DNA of 64,000 nucleotides from Brevibacillus antibioticus (GTDB lineage Bacteria > Bacillota > Bacilli > Brevibacillales > Brevibacillaceae), in assembly GCF_005217615.1 (NCBI RefSeq), contig NZ_SZNK01000001.1, forward strand, positions 4,342,001-4,406,000, read 5' to 3'. A model generated the notes under the pieces. The model made no database searches. It was not told the DNA's origin and worked only from the letters and a program-made list of their open reading frames with translations. A program made the position numbers and the translations under genes. Of this stretch, positions 35,843-43,236 are shown piece by piece (position 1 is the first letter of the stretch; every line of letters begins with the position of its first letter).

Positions 35843-36040
35843 CGCGATTCACCTCCCCACAGGAGGAGTCTACCACAACAGGAACGTATGTTCTATAAAA
35901 ATATTGGGAGATTTAACTTATTCATCCCCACTTTTGCCAAGCTAGCCCGGAGTGCCAGTCAAAAAGGTGCTCCCTGCCCACATGTTCGGAAGAATTAGCG
36001 GCATCACGGGGTCTATTTTCAAACTCGGGATTGTCTTCTC
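35843..36040. other. Non-coding flank of the IS605 relic
   Basis: No start codon with ribosome site. A minus-strand open stretch without start reads like an IS end region, so this may be the outer end of the relic; not proven. Confidence 0.35.
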
Positions 36041-36049
36041 CGTCAAAAA

Positions 36050-36085
36050 CACCCCTCAGAATCTTTCCTTCGATTCTAAGGGGTG
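36050..36085 (-). terminator. Terminator of the chemoreceptor gene
   Basis: CACCCCTCAGAATC/GATTCTAAGGGGTG stem (one mismatch) followed by T5 on the minus strand. Confidence 0.88.
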
Positions 36086-36102
36086 CATCTTGTAGCGAAG
36101 CT

Positions 36103-37788
36103 TTATACCTTGAAATGGCCTATCAGTTTTTCCAAATCATCCGCGAGACTCGCCAGCGATGCAGCCGAGGCGTAGATTTCCTCCATCGAGGCAAGCTGTT
36201 CTTCTGTAGCAGAGGAGACTCCCACCGACAGAGAGACAGCCGATTGTGCGACAGTGGCAATCATCTGCATCGATTGTCCGACCTTGCCTGTACTTTCTGT
36301 AAGGGTATGTGCGGCAGTCGATACTTCTTGAATTTCATTCGTCACGCCCACAACAGCATCGCGAATATGAGAGAACGCTTCTCCTGCTCTTGCGACGCCC
36401 CCCATCCCATCTGATACTTCTTGGGAGCCTTTTTCCATCGTGAGAACTGCTTCGTTCGTCTCCATCTGGATCGTCGCTACCAACTGGGAAATTTCTTGTG
36501 CCGATGCAGATGCCTGCTCTGCCAGCTTTCGCACTTCATCCGCCACGACAGCAAAGCCTCTGCCATGCTCGCCCGCCCTCGCCGCTTCGATAGCGGCATT
36601 CAATGCCAAGAGATTCGTCTGACCCGAAATTTGCGTAATGACTTCGACGATTTGACCGATTTGCTCGGAACGTTTTCCCAAACCACTTATCAGTGCAGTC
36701 AAATGCTCCATCGTTTCTCCGATCCCGTCCATCTGGGATACCGACTGCTGGATAGTCCGATCCCCTTCTTCCGCCAGCTCTGAGGTACTGGCAGCCGCAG
36801 CAGACACGCTTTGTGCACGTGCCGCAATTTTTTCAATTCCTGCGGATATTTCTTCGACTTCCTGCTGACTCTCCTCTACGTTTTGGGATTGCCTGTCCGT
36901 TCCTTCCGTCATTTCCTGGATCGTGATGGCAATCTGTTCTGTAGCTTGGCTCGTTTGCTTCGAACTCGCTGTCAGTTGTTCAGCTGCGGCCGCAACTTGC
37001 TGGGCATGCTCGCGAACCTGAGAGATCAGCCCTCGTAAATTGGCTAGCATCCGGTTGAATGAGCCTGCCAACTGTCCAATCTCGTCTTTGGAAAAGACAG
37101 TCAACTCTTGCGTCAAATCTCCTTTTCCGTCAGCGATATCATGTAGCTGTTTGTTCACCCGATGCAAGGGTGCCACAATCGAGCGAGTCAGAAGACCACC
37201 AACTACAATCGCGACGAGAATCCCCACTGCATTAAAAAATAACTGGATCATGGCCGAAATTCTTTCGTTCTCCGCCAGCTCCTGTTGATCTACTTCGATT
37301 CCATTACGCACCTCTTCGACCAGTCCACTCACAACCGAATTCAGTTCTTTTCTCGATTGCCGCTCCTGGCCGAAATGTAGAGCGATGGATTCTTCACGTC
37401 GTCCATTATTCTGTGCCTCTACCGCTTTATCGCTCGACTCCAAATTGGACTTGTATAGTCTATTCGCCTTCTCCATTTCTTCACGATGGTGAGAAGACTC
37501 AAGAAAACTGTTCATTTTGGCAAACAGGCTGTCCACCTTTGCTTCCTTTTCCTTCAATTCCATCCGAAACTTTTCATCGCCTGTTAACAAGTAGCCACGT
37601 TCGTCATTAGTTCGACCTGTCAAGATAAACTGCATTTCACGCAGGTCCGTCAACAATTTTTCCTCTTCGAGAATTTTAGTGTAAGATGCCTTCATAGCTA
37701 GCATTTGCACGTGCATATACATACCTGAACCAAACATGACTGCCAATATGACACCAAAAGCCAGGATAATTTTTGTTCTGATTTTCAC
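36103..37788 (-). CDS. Methyl-accepting chemotaxis protein
   Basis: Seen: 561 residues from GTG 37788 (GGGAGG 8 bases upstream). TM1 at residues ~7-29, a helical extracytoplasmic sensor of ~150 residues (CHASE3-like, with [19 protein letters not shown]), TM2 near 185-205, HAMP ([20 protein letters not shown]), then a long coiled-coil signalling domain with the hairpin tip INQ-type [20 protein letters not shown]. Known: clusters at the cell pole and controls CheA. Ligand unknown. Monocistronic with terminator. Confidence 0.95.
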   Translation of the reverse strand: MKIRTKIILAFGVILAVMFGSGMYMHVQMLAMKASYTKILEEEKLLTDLREMQFILTGRTNDERGYLLTGDEKFRMELKEKEAKVDSLFAKMNSFLESSHHREEMEKANRLYKSNLESSDKAVEAQNNGRREESIALHFGQERQSRKELNSVVSGLVEEVRNGIEVDQQELAENERISAMIQLFFNAVGILVAIVVGGLLTRSIVAPLHRVNKQLHDIADGKGDLTQELTVFSKDEIGQLAGSFNRMLANLRGLISQVREHAQQVAAAAEQLTASSKQTSQATEQIAITIQEMTEGTDRQSQNVEESQQEVEEISAGIEKIAARAQSVSAAAASTSELAEEGDRTIQQSVSQMDGIGETMEHLTALISGLGKRSEQIGQIVEVITQISGQTNLLALNAAIEAARAGEHGRGFAVVADEVRKLAEQASASAQEISQLVATIQMETNEAVLTMEKGSQEVSDGMGGVARAGEAFSHIRDAVVGVTNEIQEVSTAAHTLTESTGKVGQSMQMIATVAQSAVSLSVGVSSATEEQLASMEEIYASAASLASLADDLEKLIGHFKV

Positions 37789-37860
37789 AAGGTGAGCCTC
37801 CCGTCATCTGATACTCTTGTTTCATACCCGGCTCTTCCTTCCTTCAAACAATTGATGTGC

Positions 37861-37889
37861 AAAAAAAAACGCCAGACAACATCCTGGCG
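37861..37889 (-). terminator. Terminator of the ClpP operon
   Basis: CGCCAG/CTGGCG hairpin (37870-37875, 37884-37889) followed by T9 on the minus strand; 38 bases past the 35-aa gene. Confidence 0.88.
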
Positions 37890-37926
37890 GTTCAAACAGA
37901 CTGTATACGAAACTCCTTGCTACATA

Positions 37927-38034
37927 TTAAACGCCGAGCTTTGCGAGCAGTTTATCCTCTGTGAAATAGTCATTTTCTTGTAACATGCTTTCAGGAGGAT
38001 GGCCGACGCGTTCCCCCAGAAATAGGATCTTCAC
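37927..38034 (-). CDS. 35-residue protein downstream of clpP
   Basis: Seen: GTG 38034 preceded by GAGGGGGG at about 5 bases, 35 codons, TAA at 37927. Sequence starts VKILFLGERVGHPPESM and ends KLLAKLGV; soluble, acidic middle (ENDYFTED). It begins 14 bases after the clpP stop and ends before the operon terminator. The good ribosome site and position in the transcript argue for translation. No family recognised; an adaptor or substrate role for ClpP is only a thought. Confidence 0.6.
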   Translation of the reverse strand: MKILFLGERVGHPPESMLQENDYFTEDKLLAKLGV

Positions 38035-38048
38035 CCCAGCCCCCCTCT

Positions 38049-38630
38049 CTACAATTTTTCGATCACTTTATCAATCAAGCCGTATTCGAGTGCCTCTGCG
38101 GCGGTAAGGAAATAGTCGCGGTCTGCATCTTTTTCGATTTGCTCGACTGTCTTTCCTGTACGCTCCGAGATGATCGTATATAACATAGTGCGATGTCGCA
38201 TGATACGGTCTGCAGCGATCTTGATATCACTCGCTTGTCCTTGACTCCCTCCCCACGGCTGGTGGAGCATGACTTCTGCATTGGGCAGCGCGTACCGTTT
38301 GCCGGGCGCTCCTGCTACGAGAAGCATCGCGCCCATAGACGCTGCCATTCCCGTGCAGATCGTGGACACATCAGGTGCCACAAACTTCATCGTATCGATA
38401 ATCGCCATCCCTGCTGTGACAGAGCCTCCGGGCGAATTGATATATAAGTGAATGTCTTTTTTCGGGTCCTCTGCTGCCAGGAACAGCAACTGAGCTACGA
38501 CTGCATTGGCTACCTGATCATCGATGGCACTTCCGAGAAAAATGATGCGATCCTTCAACAACCGGGAGTAAATGTCATAGGACCTCTCTCCATAACTCGT
38601 TTGCTCGACTACTACCGGAATGAGATTCAT
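38049..38630 (-). CDS. clpP: ClpP-family serine protease (probable paralogue)
   Basis: Seen: 193 residues; catalytic S98 (GMAASMG), H123 (MLHQPWGG) and D172 (DRDYF) are in place, as are NSPGGS and the ERTG handle. AAGGAGGG lies upstream of ATG 38630. Known: two heptamer rings form a chamber that degrades proteins fed by ClpX or ClpC. It is more divergent from B. subtilis ClpP than expected for the housekeeping copy and lies in an operon with an HTH regulator and two small proteins, so I infer a specialised second ClpP. Confidence 0.92.
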   Translation of the reverse strand: MNLIPVVVEQTSYGERSYDIYSRLLKDRIIFLGSAIDDQVANAVVAQLLFLAAEDPKKDIHLYINSPGGSVTAGMAIIDTMKFVAPDVSTICTGMAASMGAMLLVAGAPGKRYALPNAEVMLHQPWGGSQGQASDIKIAADRIMRHRTMLYTIISERTGKTVEQIEKDADRDYFLTAAEALEYGLIDKVIEKL

Positions 38631-38666
38631 GAAAAACCCTCCTTCGCTTGTTTACGCTCGATTTTC

Positions 38667-38924
38667 TTATGCGGCCATTCGCATGCTGGTTGCTTGTGGA
38701 ACCGCCACTGATTTTTTGTTAAATCCAGATGAAACCTGCGTCACCACTGCCGGATTACTCGCCGGGCCCACTGACCATGTCTGGACAGCTTCTTCTCTTT
38801 CGATAGCAATCCCATTTCCCTTTCGGACAGGCATGGCAATGACCTGATCGGTTTGAGGCTGGACTCGACTTTCCCAAACGATTACGGGTTTGGACCTGGT
38901 TGACTCCGTAGCTTGTGCCTTCAT
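38667..38924 (-). CDS. 85-residue protein between HTH regulator and clpP
   Basis: Seen: starts at ATG 38924 overlapping the regulator stop (ATGA), with AGGAGG upstream. Basic/polar N-terminus, VIVWESRVQPQ, two predicted short beta regions, no Cys, no membrane span. The C-terminus ends SMRMAA, two alanines after a hydrophobic pair, which is reminiscent of ssrA-like ClpXP degrons. No known family. Inferred: translationally coupled partner of the ClpP operon, perhaps a substrate or regulator. Confidence 0.65.
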   Translation of the reverse strand: MKAQATESTRSKPVIVWESRVQPQTDQVIAMPVRKGNGIAIEREEAVQTWSVGPASNPAVVTQVSSGFNKKSVAVPQATSMRMAA

Positions 38925-39514
38925 GCCTCGTCTCCTCCTTGTTTTGGATAAACCGCGAGAACGACCTGATACGCCTCTTGTCCTTTTTCTTTTGGCTGAT
39001 ACTTCGCCACAAGCTGATTCACCAGTTGGACGTATTCCTCAACAAAAGCACTGCGCTGTTCCGCACTGGCTAGCTGAATACTCGCATTCAGGGAGGCGCT
39101 CGGAACCTCCACCTCTTGATCGGAGCGCTCCAGCAAGAGCATGGCATCCCGCTTGATTCGTTCTGCTGTCTGGACCAGATGAGACAGCGACCCTTGATCC
39201 TTCATTTGCTGAACGGTATCATTGCCCCAGTTCAATCCTTCCGAGAGCACATACGTCCGCGCAATCGCCAAATAAAGCACCTCGACGAGATTGCGCACCT
39301 GTCGACTCCCTACCCGCCTAACCAATCCGACCTTTTCCAAGGCCTTCAAGTGATAATTGACACGCTGCGGGATTTCATTAATACCACGCGCGACTTCTGC
39401 TGCTGAAGCAGGCTCTGCCAAACGGCTTAAAATCTCGGCACGGAGCGGGTTCAATAGCGCCATCGCCTGTTCCGGCTTCTCGACTACATATGTTTCCAGT
39501 TGTTCGTGCGCCAC
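38921..39514 (-). CDS. ArsR/HTH_20-type regulator of the ClpP operon
   Basis: Seen: 197 residues from GTG 39514 (GAGGTG upstream). Winged helix at residues ~18-85 (LNPLRAEILSRLAEPASAAEVA, QRVNYHLKALEKVGLV), then a helical C-terminal domain. It heads the minus-strand operon with the 85-aa protein, ClpP and the 35-aa protein. Its promoter contains an inverted repeat ACGTAA-N10-TTACGT over the -10 box, so autorepression is likely. Effector unknown. Confidence 0.85.
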   Translation of the reverse strand: MAHEQLETYVVEKPEQAMALLNPLRAEILSRLAEPASAAEVARGINEIPQRVNYHLKALEKVGLVRRVGSRQVRNLVEVLYLAIARTYVLSEGLNWGNDTVQQMKDQGSLSHLVQTAERIKRDAMLLLERSDQEVEVPSASLNASIQLASAEQRSAFVEEYVQLVNQLVAKYQPKEKGQEAYQVVLAVYPKQGGDEA

Positions 39515-39541
39515 AACAACACCTCATGACATTAATCATTT

Positions 39542-39580
39542 ACGTAAAAATAGTTTATTACGTTCGTTTTTGTTTGTCAA
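39542..39580 (-). promoter_or_regulatory. Promoter and operator of the ClpP operon
   Basis: Minus-strand TTGACA (39575-39580), 17-base spacer, TAAACT (39552-39557). ACGTAA (39542-39547) and TTACGT (39558-39563) form a perfect inverted repeat flanking the -10 box. Confidence 0.75.
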
Positions 39581-39611
39581 ATGATGGTTAAGCCTTTTTT
39601 TCGACAACGTC

Positions 39612-39641
39612 AAAAGCCCCACTATGAACTGTGGAGCTTTT
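39612..39641. terminator. Bidirectional hairpin terminator
   Basis: AAAAGCCCCAC/GTGGAGCTTTT stem (one mismatch), downstream of the metallo-hydrolase gene. Confidence 0.6.
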
Positions 39642-39665
39642 GTTTTTCATTACTTTTCGGTTTGC

Positions 39666-40424
39666 TCAATGAAAAGAGATGGTTTCGCCATCCTGCGGAA
39701 CATGTACACGTTCGGACAGCTGTTTTTCCTGCAAACATTCATTCAATTCCCGGCGGCTGAGCAAGCAATGGTTCCACGTCTCCATGTGGGCAACGAGAAT
39801 ACGGCTGTCGGGCGCGGCGTTAGCGACATGGATGATATCCTCCTTCGTCATCGTGATCGGGTCTCCCGTCAAGAACCGGGCCGCACCTGCGAAAACAACG
39901 ATCGCATCCGGACGATATTCAACGATTGTCCGCTCCACTTCCTCACACCAAATCGTATCCCCTGCAACATACAGCGTCTGCTCACCAGCTCGCTGCAGGA
40001 CGAAGCCAGATACTGGCCCCATCTTCTGCCCAATTTCACCTGTTCCGTGTTGACCACCTGTCCGATGCAGATGAACACCTTGCCATGTATACTCCGCTTC
40101 GATGGCAATGACTTGTTCGAAGCCATGCTGCACCAGCTTTTCTCGATCAGGTGGCTGGCAAAATACAGGCAAATGCTTCGAGAGAAGGCGGATGGCCGCT
40201 TCATCCAGATGATCGAAATGGGTATGCGTCACCAAGACGGCGTCCACGCCAACGAGTACCTCCTCCACGGATATGGGCAATTCTACTCCTGGATTCGGGC
40301 GCTGATTCGGTGTATTTGGTACGGCTGGCAATTCGCCCTTGGAGCTAAACATCGGATCGACCAAAAATGTCAGCCCTGCATATTCCAAACGCAGGGTAGC
40401 ATGTCGTACAAGCTGAATCTGCAT
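39666..40424 (-). CDS. Metallo-beta-lactamase-fold hydrolase
   Basis: Seen: 252 residues; metal motif THTHFDHLD near residue 67, later GDTIW with Asp, and AHMETWNH near the end; NHC. The compact form without lactamase insertions resembles UlaG/UPF0173-type hydrolases. Known: binuclear metal hydrolases with very varied substrates (lactones, phosphodiesters). Divergent from the Lrp/AsnC gene at 40543, which could regulate it. Substrate unknown. Confidence 0.87.
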   Translation of the reverse strand: MQIQLVRHATLRLEYAGLTFLVDPMFSSKGELPAVPNTPNQRPNPGVELPISVEEVLVGVDAVLVTHTHFDHLDEAAIRLLSKHLPVFCQPPDREKLVQHGFEQVIAIEAEYTWQGVHLHRTGGQHGTGEIGQKMGPVSGFVLQRAGEQTLYVAGDTIWCEEVERTIVEYRPDAIVVFAGAARFLTGDPITMTKEDIIHVANAAPDSRILVAHMETWNHCLLSRRELNECLQEKQLSERVHVPQDGETISFH

Positions 40425-40542
40425 GTCATTTCTTCCTTTCCTTGTTATCGCTATAATGGATGTACGTTTATTGTATAAGGCCGTGAACGGTTGCCGCGAA
40501 ACGATTGCTGGCTACCCACTTTCACCGTGAAAGGAGTTACGC

Positions 40543-40956
40543 ATGCTAGACCAAATTGATCTCTCCATCCTTGCCTTGCTACGCAAAAACAGCCGCTTGC
40601 AGTGGAAGGACATCGGCGAACAGGTCCATCTAAGCGGTCAAGCCGTGGGCAACCGCATTAGACGAATGGAGCAGGAAGGGATTATTCAAGGCTACACAAC
40701 GCTCATTGACGAAGCTAAAATTACCCCTTTCCTCACTGCTCTCGTCACTATGTTCATGACCACTACCGATCATTCTCTCTTCACTCGTTTTATCAAAAGT
40801 CGCAGCGAGATCGTCCAAGCACATCGCATTAGTGGAGAAGGCTGCTATTCCATGGTGGTACATGTTCCAGATCAAGAGGCCCTCAATCATTTTTTAGATG
40901 CCCTGCTTCCTTTTGGGAACTACCGTGTCAACCTATCGATTAACAAATTGAAATAG
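40543..40956 (+). CDS. Lrp/AsnC family regulator
   Basis: Seen: 137 residues; N-terminal helix-turn-helix LDQIDLSILALLRKNSRLQWKD-type start with LSGQAVGNRIRRMEQEGII, then a RAM-like ligand domain (HRISGEGCYSMVVHVPD). AAAGGAG upstream of ATG. Known: octameric or dimeric regulators of amino-acid metabolism. The divergent metallo-hydrolase is the nearest candidate target. Confidence 0.92.
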   Translation: MLDQIDLSILALLRKNSRLQWKDIGEQVHLSGQAVGNRIRRMEQEGIIQGYTTLIDEAKITPFLTALVTMFMTTTDHSLFTRFIKSRSEIVQAHRISGEGCYSMVVHVPDQEALNHFLDALLPFGNYRVNLSINKLK

Positions 40957-40998
40957 TTGGTAGTTTGTCAATGTATTCGCTCTCATTAATTTTTAAGA

Positions 40999-41027
40999 TT
41001 GCACGATTTTGTGAACAAGAGTAGAAT
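40999..41027 (+). promoter_or_regulatory. Promoter of the small-membrane-protein pair
   Basis: TTGCAC, 17-base spacer, TAGAAT, 28 bases before ATG 41055. Confidence 0.65.
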
Positions 41028-41054
41028 GATGAATACGAAAGGAGGAGAATCGCC

Positions 41055-41345
41055 ATGGAAGATATGCTGTTATTGCTGTTTTCGCTGGAAGATTTCTTCG
41101 CCTTGGTCGCGCTTTTTGTAGGATGCTTCACTTCTGCTTTTTGTCTCAGACAGTGTTACCTGCAAAACCGGGCTCTACATCAGAACGTCACGGATATGTA
41201 CCAACCTTCCATTAACACGTTGTTGGTTGAGACTTATCCAATGGCGGCAAGGCAACCGCAGCGCCTTCGCTTATTCAGGCGCATACAGCATACAGACGGC
41301 GAAATGGATACATATGGTTCCTTCGTTTTGGATCGCGTAGCGTAA
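41055..41345 (+). CDS. Small membrane protein (96 aa)
   Basis: Seen: very good ribosome site (AAAGGAGGAG) before ATG 41055. Hydrophobic N-terminal helix (MLLLLFSLEDFFALVALFVG), a Cys-containing turn, then a soluble tail with many Arg residues (QPQRLRLFRR). No family recognised. A second tiny membrane protein follows 26 bases later, and both share one promoter and one terminator. Confidence 0.7.
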   Translation: MEDMLLLLFSLEDFFALVALFVGCFTSAFCLRQCYLQNRALHQNVTDMYQPSINTLLVETYPMAARQPQRLRLFRRIQHTDGEMDTYGSFVLDRVA

Positions 41346-41371
41346 CGAACATCCAAAAGGAGGTTGATCAT

Positions 41372-41506
41372 ATGATCGCCAAATATATCGGAGAAGCTTT
41401 GTTGTTTATTGTGGGTCTGCCTATTTTCGCTTATCAAACATTCGAAGGAATTCACGCATTGGCAGATTTCTTCGCGCAGGTGTCCGATTTTACCAATTTC
41501 AAATAA
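41372..41506 (+). CDS. Small membrane protein (44 aa)
   Basis: Seen: AAAAGGAGG 8 bases before ATG 41372, TAA at 41506. Starts MIAKYIGEALLFIVGLP; hydrophobic residues ~8-22, then an amphipathic end (GIHALADFFAQVSDF). The strong ribosome site, the preceding partner gene and the terminator at 41520 support expression. Function unknown. Confidence 0.68.
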   Translation: MIAKYIGEALLFIVGLPIFAYQTFEGIHALADFFAQVSDFTNFK

Positions 41507-41519
41507 CACGACGCATATA

Positions 41520-41553
41520 AAAGCCTGACCGCTTCTTTTGACGGTCAGGCTTT
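41520..41553. terminator. Bidirectional terminator
   Basis: AAAGCCTGACCG/CGGTCAGGCTTT, perfect 12-base-pair stem between converging genes. Confidence 0.92.
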
Positions 41554-41555
41554 CT

Positions 41556-41801
41556 TTACTCTGCCTGAATGCGGCCTCCTCTTGTTGTCGGCTGCGAGAT
41601 CACAAGAAATTCCACATCCTCCGCTCCCTCGTTTCTCATCTGGTGTTTGACTCCTGGAGGCACTTCTACCCCTTCCTGCCTATTGATCACATGACGAACC
41701 CCATCCACTTCCAGCATAGCCTGTCCTGACAGGACGAAGAAAAACTGTCGCGAGCGCTCGTGATAATGGCGCACTTCTGCTGTATTTCCGGGCATCCGCA
41801 T
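41556..41801 (-). CDS. Cupin-domain protein lacking its N-terminus (possible pseudogene)
   Basis: Seen: 81 residues with HYHERSRQFFFVLSG and a second cupin motif VPPGVKHQMRN. Typical relatives have about 30 further N-terminal residues. Here the upstream frame is closed by TGA just before ATG 41801 (reading W-stop-Q-M), and there is no ribosome site. Inferred: 5'-truncated gene; the fold may not be complete. The first strand of the barrel would be missing. Confidence 0.6.
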   Translation of the reverse strand: MRMPGNTAEVRHYHERSRQFFFVLSGQAMLEVDGVRHVINRQEGVEVPPGVKHQMRNEGAEDVEFLVISQPTTRGGRIQAE

Positions 41802-41814
41802 TTGTCACCAAGTG

Positions 41815-41842
41815 TTTACTTTTTCTGCTGGCTATGTTAAAA
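41815..41842 (+). promoter_or_regulatory. Promoter of the antiporter gene
   Basis: TTTACT (41815-41820), 16-base spacer, extended -10 TGTTAAAAT (TAAAAT at 41837-41842). The transcript would carry a ~130-base leader. Confidence 0.65.
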
Positions 41843-41882
41843 TATTTGTGTATGATAAGTGAATATTTGATTCGTAACTGGA

Positions 41883-41957
41883 GGAGCCTGTCATCATAGG
41901 GTTCTTTTTGTCTTTTTTTAGCCGACAAAAAGAAAGCTGTGATTACGGGCTCTTTTT
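41883..41957 (+). terminator. Long hairpin with U-tract in the antiporter leader (attenuator-like)
   Basis: GAGCCTGT (41883-41890) pairs with ACGGGCTC (41944-41951), the tip CTTTTTGTC (41903-41911) with GACAAAAAG (41923-41931), and most bases between also pair. T6 follows directly. It ends about 25 bases before the ATG, so it should stop transcription unless remodelled. Confidence 0.7.
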
Positions 41958-41982
41958 TATTTTGTAAAAAGGGGGAAACCAC

Positions 41983-43146
41983 ATGCTTATTTTTCAGCTA
42001 GCTGTCATTTTGATCGCCTCCAAAATCGCCGGTGACATTAGCGTGCGGCTGGGACAGCCATCCGTTTTGGGGAAACTGCTCATCGGTATCGTTTTAGGTC
42101 CTTCCGTTCTTGGGCTAGTCACAGACACAGAAATCCTCAAGGAAATTAGCCAAATCGGGGTTATCCTGCTCATGTTTATCGCGGGCTTGGAAACCGATAT
42201 TGATGAGTTCAAACGCACCGCCAAGTCTTCAACTAGCGTAGGTGTGGCAGGTATTATTATGCCACTTGCACTCGGTTATGGTGCTGGGATTGCAATTGGT
42301 CTCTCCAACATTGAAGCGATCTTCCTGGGCCTGCTGCTCTCTGCTACCAGTGTGAGTATTTCCGTACAAACCTTGAAGGAATTGGGCAAGCTAAAATCAA
42401 GAGAAGGCGCAACGATCATGGGAGCTGCTGTTATTGATGACGTTTTGGTCATCCTCGCACTCGCTTTCCTGATGAGCTTTGCTGGCGGCGACGTAAACCT
42501 CGGCATGGTGGTTTTGAAAAAGGTCGCGTTTTTTGCCATCGTTATCGTTCTCTCCTGGAAGGTTGTCCCTTGGGTTTTGAAAAAATTTGCTCCGTTGCAG
42601 GTTACAGAATCGGTCATTTCCGCAGCACTCATTATCTGTTTCCTGTTCGCTTATTTTGCTGAATATACAGGGGTTGCCGCCATCATCGGTTCCTACATCG
42701 CCGGTGTTGCCATCAGCTTAACCAATTACAAGACAGAAGTAACACACAAGGTCGAAACCATCAGCTACGCGGTTTTCGTACCAGTCTTCTTCACCTCGAT
42801 CGGGGTAACGGCACAGTTCTCTGGCATCTTGGACAATCTCGGACTGATTGTACTCCTGAGCGTCATCGCGGTTGTTTCCAAGCTCATCGGTGGTGCTTTT
42901 GGTGCAAAAATCACAGGCTTCCAGTGGAAAAACTCAATGGCCATTGGTGCTGCCATGGTATCGCGTGGAGAAGTGGCACTCATTATCGCCGCCATTGGTT
43001 TGGAGAATAATTTGCTCACGCAAGAAATGTTTGCCGTCCTGATTGTCGTCGTACTCTTGACGACCATCGTCACTCCGCCAATGATGAAAATGTTCTTCTC
43101 GAAAACATCGCAGCCAGAAGGAATGGCGTTGAAAAAGAACGCCTAA
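41983..43146 (+). CDS. Monovalent cation:proton antiporter (CPA2/KefB-like)
   Basis: Seen: 387 residues, about twelve membrane helices, opening LIFQLAVILIASKIAGDIS and RLGQPSVLGKLLIGIVLGP, with the ion-path VIDDV motif near residue 150. No C-terminal TrkA-N/RCK domain, so it is a minimal CPA2 transporter (NapA/YjbQ-like). Known: exchanges Na+ or K+ for H+. RBS AAAAAGGGGG. A leader hairpin with U-tract suggests control by transcription attenuation. Ion not decided. Confidence 0.9.
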   Translation: MLIFQLAVILIASKIAGDISVRLGQPSVLGKLLIGIVLGPSVLGLVTDTEILKEISQIGVILLMFIAGLETDIDEFKRTAKSSTSVGVAGIIMPLALGYGAGIAIGLSNIEAIFLGLLLSATSVSISVQTLKELGKLKSREGATIMGAAVIDDVLVILALAFLMSFAGGDVNLGMVVLKKVAFFAIVIVLSWKVVPWVLKKFAPLQVTESVISAALIICFLFAYFAEYTGVAAIIGSYIAGVAISLTNYKTEVTHKVETISYAVFVPVFFTSIGVTAQFSGILDNLGLIVLLSVIAVVSKLIGGAFGAKITGFQWKNSMAIGAAMVSRGEVALIIAAIGLENNLLTQEMFAVLIVVVLLTTIVTPPMMKMFFSKTSQPEGMALKKNA

Positions 43147-43153
43147 CACAACA

Positions 43154-43196
43154 AAGACTGTTTCTCGCCATAGACGCGGGAGACAGTCTTTTTTAT
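43154..43196 (+). terminator. Terminator of the antiporter gene
   Basis: AAGACTGT/ACAGTCTT arms plus inner CTC/GAG, then T6. Confidence 0.9.
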
Positions 43197-43236
43197 TATG
43201 GTAAAAATACCCTCTCCTGATAGGAGGAACACCGTC

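Noticed and set aside
39624..40478. 284-aa plus-strand open frame
   Set aside because: Antisense shadow of the metallo-hydrolase gene.
41843..41960. Known riboswitch class (c-di-AMP ydaO, yybP-ykoY or Na+-I) in the antiporter leader
   Set aside because: I could not find the conserved core sequences of any of these; only a long terminator hairpin is evident.
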